Assembly: GCA_964613795.1 (NCBI GenBank)
Contig: CAZTJR010000051.1
Coordinates: forward strand, 1 to 16,739
Reading direction: 5' to 3'
Length of the DNA stretch: 16,739 nt
Origin: Chromatocurvus sp964613795
Lineage (GTDB): Bacteria; Pseudomonadota; Gammaproteobacteria; Pseudomonadales; Halieaceae
Within the stretch, counting starts at the first letter, position 1. Each line of letters starts with the position of its first letter. Of this stretch, positions 14,132 through 16,739 are shown piece by piece. Position numbers and translations under genes: made by a program. A model generated the notes under the pieces. The model made no database searches and was not told where the DNA came from. It saw nothing but the letters and a program-made list of their open reading frames with translations.

Positions 14132-15043
14132 TTAGCACGGCCAGCCCCAATCCTCGCCCAGCAATGTGAACAGCCGCTTGTTCCACGGCCTGTAATAATC
14201 GGTTAGCCATTCAGAACAGTCTTCAGGAAGCGGTTGCCGATATACTCCCTTATTGACCTGAAGCGCCTTAAACCTGTGCTCCGGCAGGCCAACATGCCGG
14301 GCAACGCGTGCGGCGGCATCTTCCGGCTGGCGCTCCCAGGCGTCGAAGTTAAGGAAGAGGAACTGATCGCGGGGAAAATAACGTAGCCAGTACTCCAGCT
14401 CCAGGGCGTAGCGACCGCGGTTGAGATAGCCAAACCTGAGCAGGAGCGGCGCCTGCTCACTAAAATTTCCGCGGGTAATACTAAGGCCGGCGTCCAGCAG
14501 GGCGCTCTCTCGCTCCAGCGCAGCGCGAAATTCGAGGCGCTCCGGGATCATGTGATGCAGCATGTGCTGATAATGGGAATAAGCACGATCAACCGGGTTA
14601 CGCAGGGTTACGACCAGGCGCGCATGGGGCAACATGCGCGCGGCATTTTCGGCATACATGGGCACAGACATGGCGGGTGTCGCCTCGCCTGTCACAGGGC
14701 GATAACCGAGGAAACGTGCGTGTCGCTGAAGGACTCGCTCCGACGGAAAATGAGCTCGGTACCAGCGCTCGCCGTGGCGATAAACGCCGGGATTATTGAA
14801 GTAAGTAATTTCCTTTGCAATCGGCGGCACGAAGCCGGGGTGCTGAGTGAGCATTTGAAACAGCGTGCTTGTGCCACACTTCATGGCGCCGATAATCAGA
14901 AAATCCGGCAGCGCACCCCGCGGATAAATATACTGCAGAAGACGCATCCTGTGTCGTCTCACCCCCCGGCTGAAAAATCTAGCGCTCCGGATCGCCCGCA
15001 GCCTCAACGATTTCAGTTTCTGCTGTTGAGGCAAGGTCTTCAC
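14132..15043 (-). CDS. PAPS-dependent sulfotransferase (second copy, heparan-type)
   Basis: This protein of about 303 residues has the phosphosulfate-binding loop IGAMKCGTSTLF (51-62), a KEITYF segment (77-82) and the 3'-phosphate motif LRNPVDRAYSHYQH (147-160). This pattern is typical of bacterial proteins related to heparan sulfate sulfotransferases. It would place sulfate on a sugar of the locus product. The start is uncertain: GTG at 15043 sits directly against AGGA with no spacer, while TTG at 15034 has AGGAG at a normal distance of eight bases and removes only three residues. The N-terminal 40 residues are strongly basic, without a clear signal peptide. It lies 53 bases after the UDP-glucuronate decarboxylase gene. 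Having two unrelated-looking sulfotransferases in one locus points to a multiply sulfated product. Confidence 0.92.
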   Translation of the reverse strand: MKTLPQQQKLKSLRLRAIRSARFFSRGVRRHRMRLLQYIYPRGALPDFLIIGAMKCGTSTLFQMLTQHPGFVPPIAKEITYFNNPGVYRHGERWYRAHFPSERVLQRHARFLGYRPVTGEATPAMSVPMYAENAARMLPHARLVVTLRNPVDRAYSHYQHMLHHMIPERLEFRAALERESALLDAGLSITRGNFSEQAPLLLRFGYLNRGRYALELEYWLRYFPRDQFLFLNFDAWERQPEDAAARVARHVGLPEHRFKALQVNKGVYRQPLPEDCSEWLTDYYRPWNKRLFTLLGEDWGWPC

Positions 15044-15096
15044 TCCTCGCTGCTCACCGTTTACCGGGACAACGCAAAATTGCCAAAGTCTCAGGC

Positions 15097-16056
15097 CTAT
15101 TCTGGAACTGTGGCGAAAGGACGGAAATAGGTAATGGTCTGCGCTAGGCCCGCGTCCAGATCCACCCCAGGCTCCCAGCCCAACAGCTCCCGCGCCAGCG
15201 AGATATCCGGCCGTCGCTGCCGTGGATCGTCCTCGGGCAGCGGCAGATTGACCAGTGACGAGGTAGAGCCGGTCAGCGCAATGATCTGCTCCGCCAGCTC
15301 GCGCATGGTGAATTCCCCCGGATTGCCGAGATTAACCGGCCCAACCACGTCATCGGGGGTGGCCATGAGTCGGATCAGCCCGTCCACCATGTCGTCTACA
15401 TAACAGAACGAGCGCGTCTGCTGGCCATCGCCAAACAGAGTAATCGGCTCGTTGCGCAGGGCCTGTGATATGAAATTCGACACGACGCGACCGTCGTTCG
15501 GATGCATGCGCGGCCCGTAGGTATTGAATATGCGCGCCACCTTGATCTGCAGCCGATGTTGCCGGTAGTAATCGAAAAACAGCGTTTCAGCGCAGCGCTT
15601 GCCCTCATCGTAGCAGGCGCGCGGCCCTACCGGGTTGACACGCCCCCAGTAAGACTCGGTTTGCGGATGCACCTCCGGGTCGCCGTATACCTCGCTGGTA
15701 GATGCCTGCAGGATGCGCGCCTTCACCCGCTTGGCAAGACCCAGCATGTTGATGGCGCCATGTACACTGGTTTTAGTGGTCTGCACCGGATCCTGCTGGT
15801 AGTGAATGGGCGAAGCCGGACAGGCCAGATTGTAGATCTCATCCATTTCCACGTAGAGCGGAAAGGTCACGTCGTGGCGCATCAGCTCAAAGTGCGGGTG
15901 GTCCAGCAGATGCAGCACGTTGTCGCGGGTGCCGGTAAAGAAATTATCGACGCAGAGCACGTCATGGCCCTGCTGCAGCAGCCGTTCACAGAGATGGCTG
16001 CCGAGGAAACCGGCGCCGCCTGTCACCAGGACGCGCTTGCGTAATGCGTAGCTCAT
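15097..16056 (-). CDS. UDP-glucuronate decarboxylase (UDP-xylose synthase, UXS)
   Basis: This 319-residue short-chain dehydrogenase/reductase converts UDP-glucuronate to UDP-xylose using bound NAD, supplying a donor for the glycosyltransferases. The sequence follows UXS enzymes closely: VLVTGGAGFLGSHLC nucleotide-binding loop, NLACPASPIHYQ, ASTSEVYGDPEVHPQ, GPRACYDEGKR containing the YxxxK pair, ARIFNTYGPRMHPNDGRV and DPRQRRPDIS. The STSE glutamate and the RRPD arginine linked to decarboxylation in UXS are present. Start ATG 16056 was chosen because it gives the usual short lead into KRVLVTGGAGF. In-frame ATGs at 16092 and 16086 would add 12 or 10 residues not expected in the family. No strong ribosome-binding site is seen. 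It is the first gene of the - strand array. Confidence 0.93.
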   Translation of the reverse strand: MSYALRKRVLVTGGAGFLGSHLCERLLQQGHDVLCVDNFFTGTRDNVLHLLDHPHFELMRHDVTFPLYVEMDEIYNLACPASPIHYQQDPVQTTKTSVHGAINMLGLAKRVKARILQASTSEVYGDPEVHPQTESYWGRVNPVGPRACYDEGKRCAETLFFDYYRQHRLQIKVARIFNTYGPRMHPNDGRVVSNFISQALRNEPITLFGDGQQTRSFCYVDDMVDGLIRLMATPDDVVGPVNLGNPGEFTMRELAEQIIALTGSTSSLVNLPLPEDDPRQRRPDISLARELLGWEPGVDLDAGLAQTITYFRPFATVPE

Positions 16057-16331
16057 GGTTCGTACAACCTGACCAAAAAAGCACATTGTCACACGCAGGC
16101 ACGCTTTATGCGCGCTTCTCGTCTGTATTGGCCCCGGCGCGGTTCATTCACTATCAACCGCGGCACACCGTAGACGGGTGCCGACGACGCTGGCGAACCC
16201 GTGCTGGAACAGCGAGACGTGCACGCCGGTTACCTGCAAAACCTCCGCGGAGACGTTTTACGGTTATAACCGCCGACGGCGTCAGTCACGCAGGGAAGTA
16301 AGGATCCGGCTCGCCACATGACTTTGCCCAT
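16057..16331. other. Intergenic region between DUF1640-type gene and UXS gene
   Basis: This 275-bp stretch lies downstream of the DUF1640-type gene and upstream of the decarboxylase gene, both on the - strand. It should hold the promoter of the - strand polysaccharide genes. I found no convincing -35/-10 pair. The notable content is a pair of close palindromes at 16243-16252 and 16261-16272. Confidence 0.45.
16238..16272. promoter_or_regulatory. Two adjacent palindromes (operator-like or weak terminator)
   Basis: CTCCGCGGAG at 16243-16252 is a perfect 10-bp palindrome flanked by AAAAC and GTTTT arms (16238-16242 and 16255-16259). Eight bases further on, CGGTTATAACCG at 16261-16272 is a perfect 12-bp palindrome. 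They lie in the upstream region of the - strand polysaccharide genes and downstream of the DUF1640-type gene. They could be a regulator-binding site or part of a weak transcript end for the latter. Confidence 0.35.
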
Positions 16332-16739
16332 TCATGCCAGCCACGCCTGCAGCTGCGGCACGACCAGAACCAGCACAATCAATCCCAGCATCCAGGTATG
16401 AAGAAACAGAGTCCTCTCGAGTTTGACGAAGCGATTCTCGAAGCGCGCATTCTGCTCTGCGAAACGATTTTCGGATTTCGCGTCCTGCTCGGTAAAGCGC
16501 TGTTCGAATTTCGCATCCTGCTCGGTAAAGCGCTGTTCGAATTTCGCGTCTTGCTCGGTAAATCGCTGATCAATGCTGGCGAAGCGCTTCTCAAGCTGCG
16601 CATTTTGTGCTGCAAAGCCAGCATCCAGCCTGGCCCTTAGAACCGCCTCAAAATGCTCTTTAGTCAGAACTTTATCTGCAATAATTCCAAATGATTCCGC
16701 CATGAGCTCCGCCTGCGCATCGGCCTGGGGCTCAGGCAT
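16332..16739 (-). CDS. DUF1640-type coiled-coil membrane protein, C-terminal part (runs off right edge)
   Basis: The window holds 135 codons ending at the stop at 16332, beginning MPEPQADAQAELMAESFG at the right edge. This methionine is internal to the family pattern. Across the joined 62-bp ends the frame continues upstream for 19 codons to an ATG with a good ribosome-binding site (see 1-119), giving 154 residues. The protein has a helical N-terminal domain, an 11-residue repeat RFTEQDAKFEQ (hendecad, forming a coiled coil) and a single C-terminal membrane segment with the WMLGLIVLVLVV core. It resembles the bacterial relatives of mitochondrial CCDC90/MCUR1, whose bacterial role is unknown. 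It has no evident link to polysaccharide synthesis. If the contig is not circular, this is a second copy of the gene that continues beyond the window. Confidence 0.82.
   Translation of the reverse strand: MPEPQADAQAELMAESFGIIADKVLTKEHFEAVLRARLDAGFAAQNAQLEKRFASIDQRFTEQDAKFEQRFTEQDAKFEQRFTEQDAKSENRFAEQNARFENRFVKLERTLFLHTWMLGLIVLVLVVPQLQAWLA
16448..16579 (-). repeat. 33-bp imperfect tandem repeat encoding hendecad coiled coil
   Basis: Four consecutive 33-bp units start at 16448, 16481, 16514 and 16547. The two central units differ at a single base, while the outer two are degenerate. Each encodes 11 residues of the type RFTEQDAKFEQ. The period and the hydrophobic phenylalanine spacing match an 11-residue coiled-coil repeat. 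The near-identity of the central units suggests recent duplication. Confidence 0.88.
16678..16739. repeat. Right copy of 62-bp terminal direct repeat
   Basis: This is the same 62 bases as positions 1-62 in direct orientation. The base sequence to its left continues the DUF1640-type coding sequence towards its C-terminus, and the sequence to the right of the left copy continues it towards its N-terminus. Merging the copies therefore restores one gene. Confidence 0.95.

Noticed and set aside
1..16739. Plasmid or phage identity for the possible circle
   Set aside because: No replication initiator, partition, toxin-antitoxin, integrase, transposase or structural phage gene was found, and no origin-like iterons were noticed.

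Overview
The window reads as a polysaccharide (exopolysaccharide, capsule or O-antigen) biosynthesis and modification locus from a GC-rich Gram-negative bacterium. It is most likely a gammaproteobacterium, judging from a BioC-type methyltransferase, a WecG/TagA-type glycosyltransferase, a WcaJ/WbaP-type initiating transferase and a bacterial UDP-glucuronate decarboxylase. No rRNA, tRNA or taxonomic marker gene is present, so the lineage is an inference.

Layout. Eight tightly packed genes run on the + strand from about 336 to 9913: a BioC-like methyltransferase, an MBOAT O-acyltransferase, an SGNH-hydrolase-like partner, an unrecognised membrane protein, a polytopic GT-C/Wzy-like protein, the polyprenyl-phosphate sugar-1-phosphate transferase that starts the repeat unit, a sulfotransferase and a WecG/TagA glycosyltransferase. 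Six genes run on the - strand from 16056 down to 9851: a UDP-glucuronate decarboxylase (UDP-xylose synthase), a second sulfotransferase, a GT-A glycosyltransferase, an HD-like protein that has lost its HD pair, a Wzx-like flippase and a family 2 glycosyltransferase. The two arrays converge and overlap by 63 nt near 9851-9913. A small coiled-coil membrane protein of the DUF1640 type is split over the two window ends.

How the genes fit together (inference from families): the initiating transferase loads a sugar phosphate on undecaprenyl phosphate. The WecG/TagA enzyme and two GT-A enzymes extend it, one of them possibly with xylose from the decarboxylase product. The Wzx-like protein flips the unit, and the GT-C/Wzy-like protein may polymerise or further decorate it. 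The MBOAT/SGNH pair adds or transfers O-acyl groups, and two PAPS-type sulfotransferases add sulfate. The predicted product is a sulfated, acylated, possibly xylose-containing glycan. No Wza/Wzc-type export genes and no PAPS synthesis genes are in the window.

Three structural points stand out. (1) The first and last 62 bases are identical, and joining them restores a complete DUF1640 gene, so the contig is circular or is bounded by two copies of that gene. (2) The initiating transferase contains an in-frame array of a 15-bp unit (RLEST) interrupted by a run of exactly 100 Ns. (3) The HD-like protein coupled to a glycosyltransferase gene looks like a catalytically dead relative of RelA/SpoT-type HD domains.
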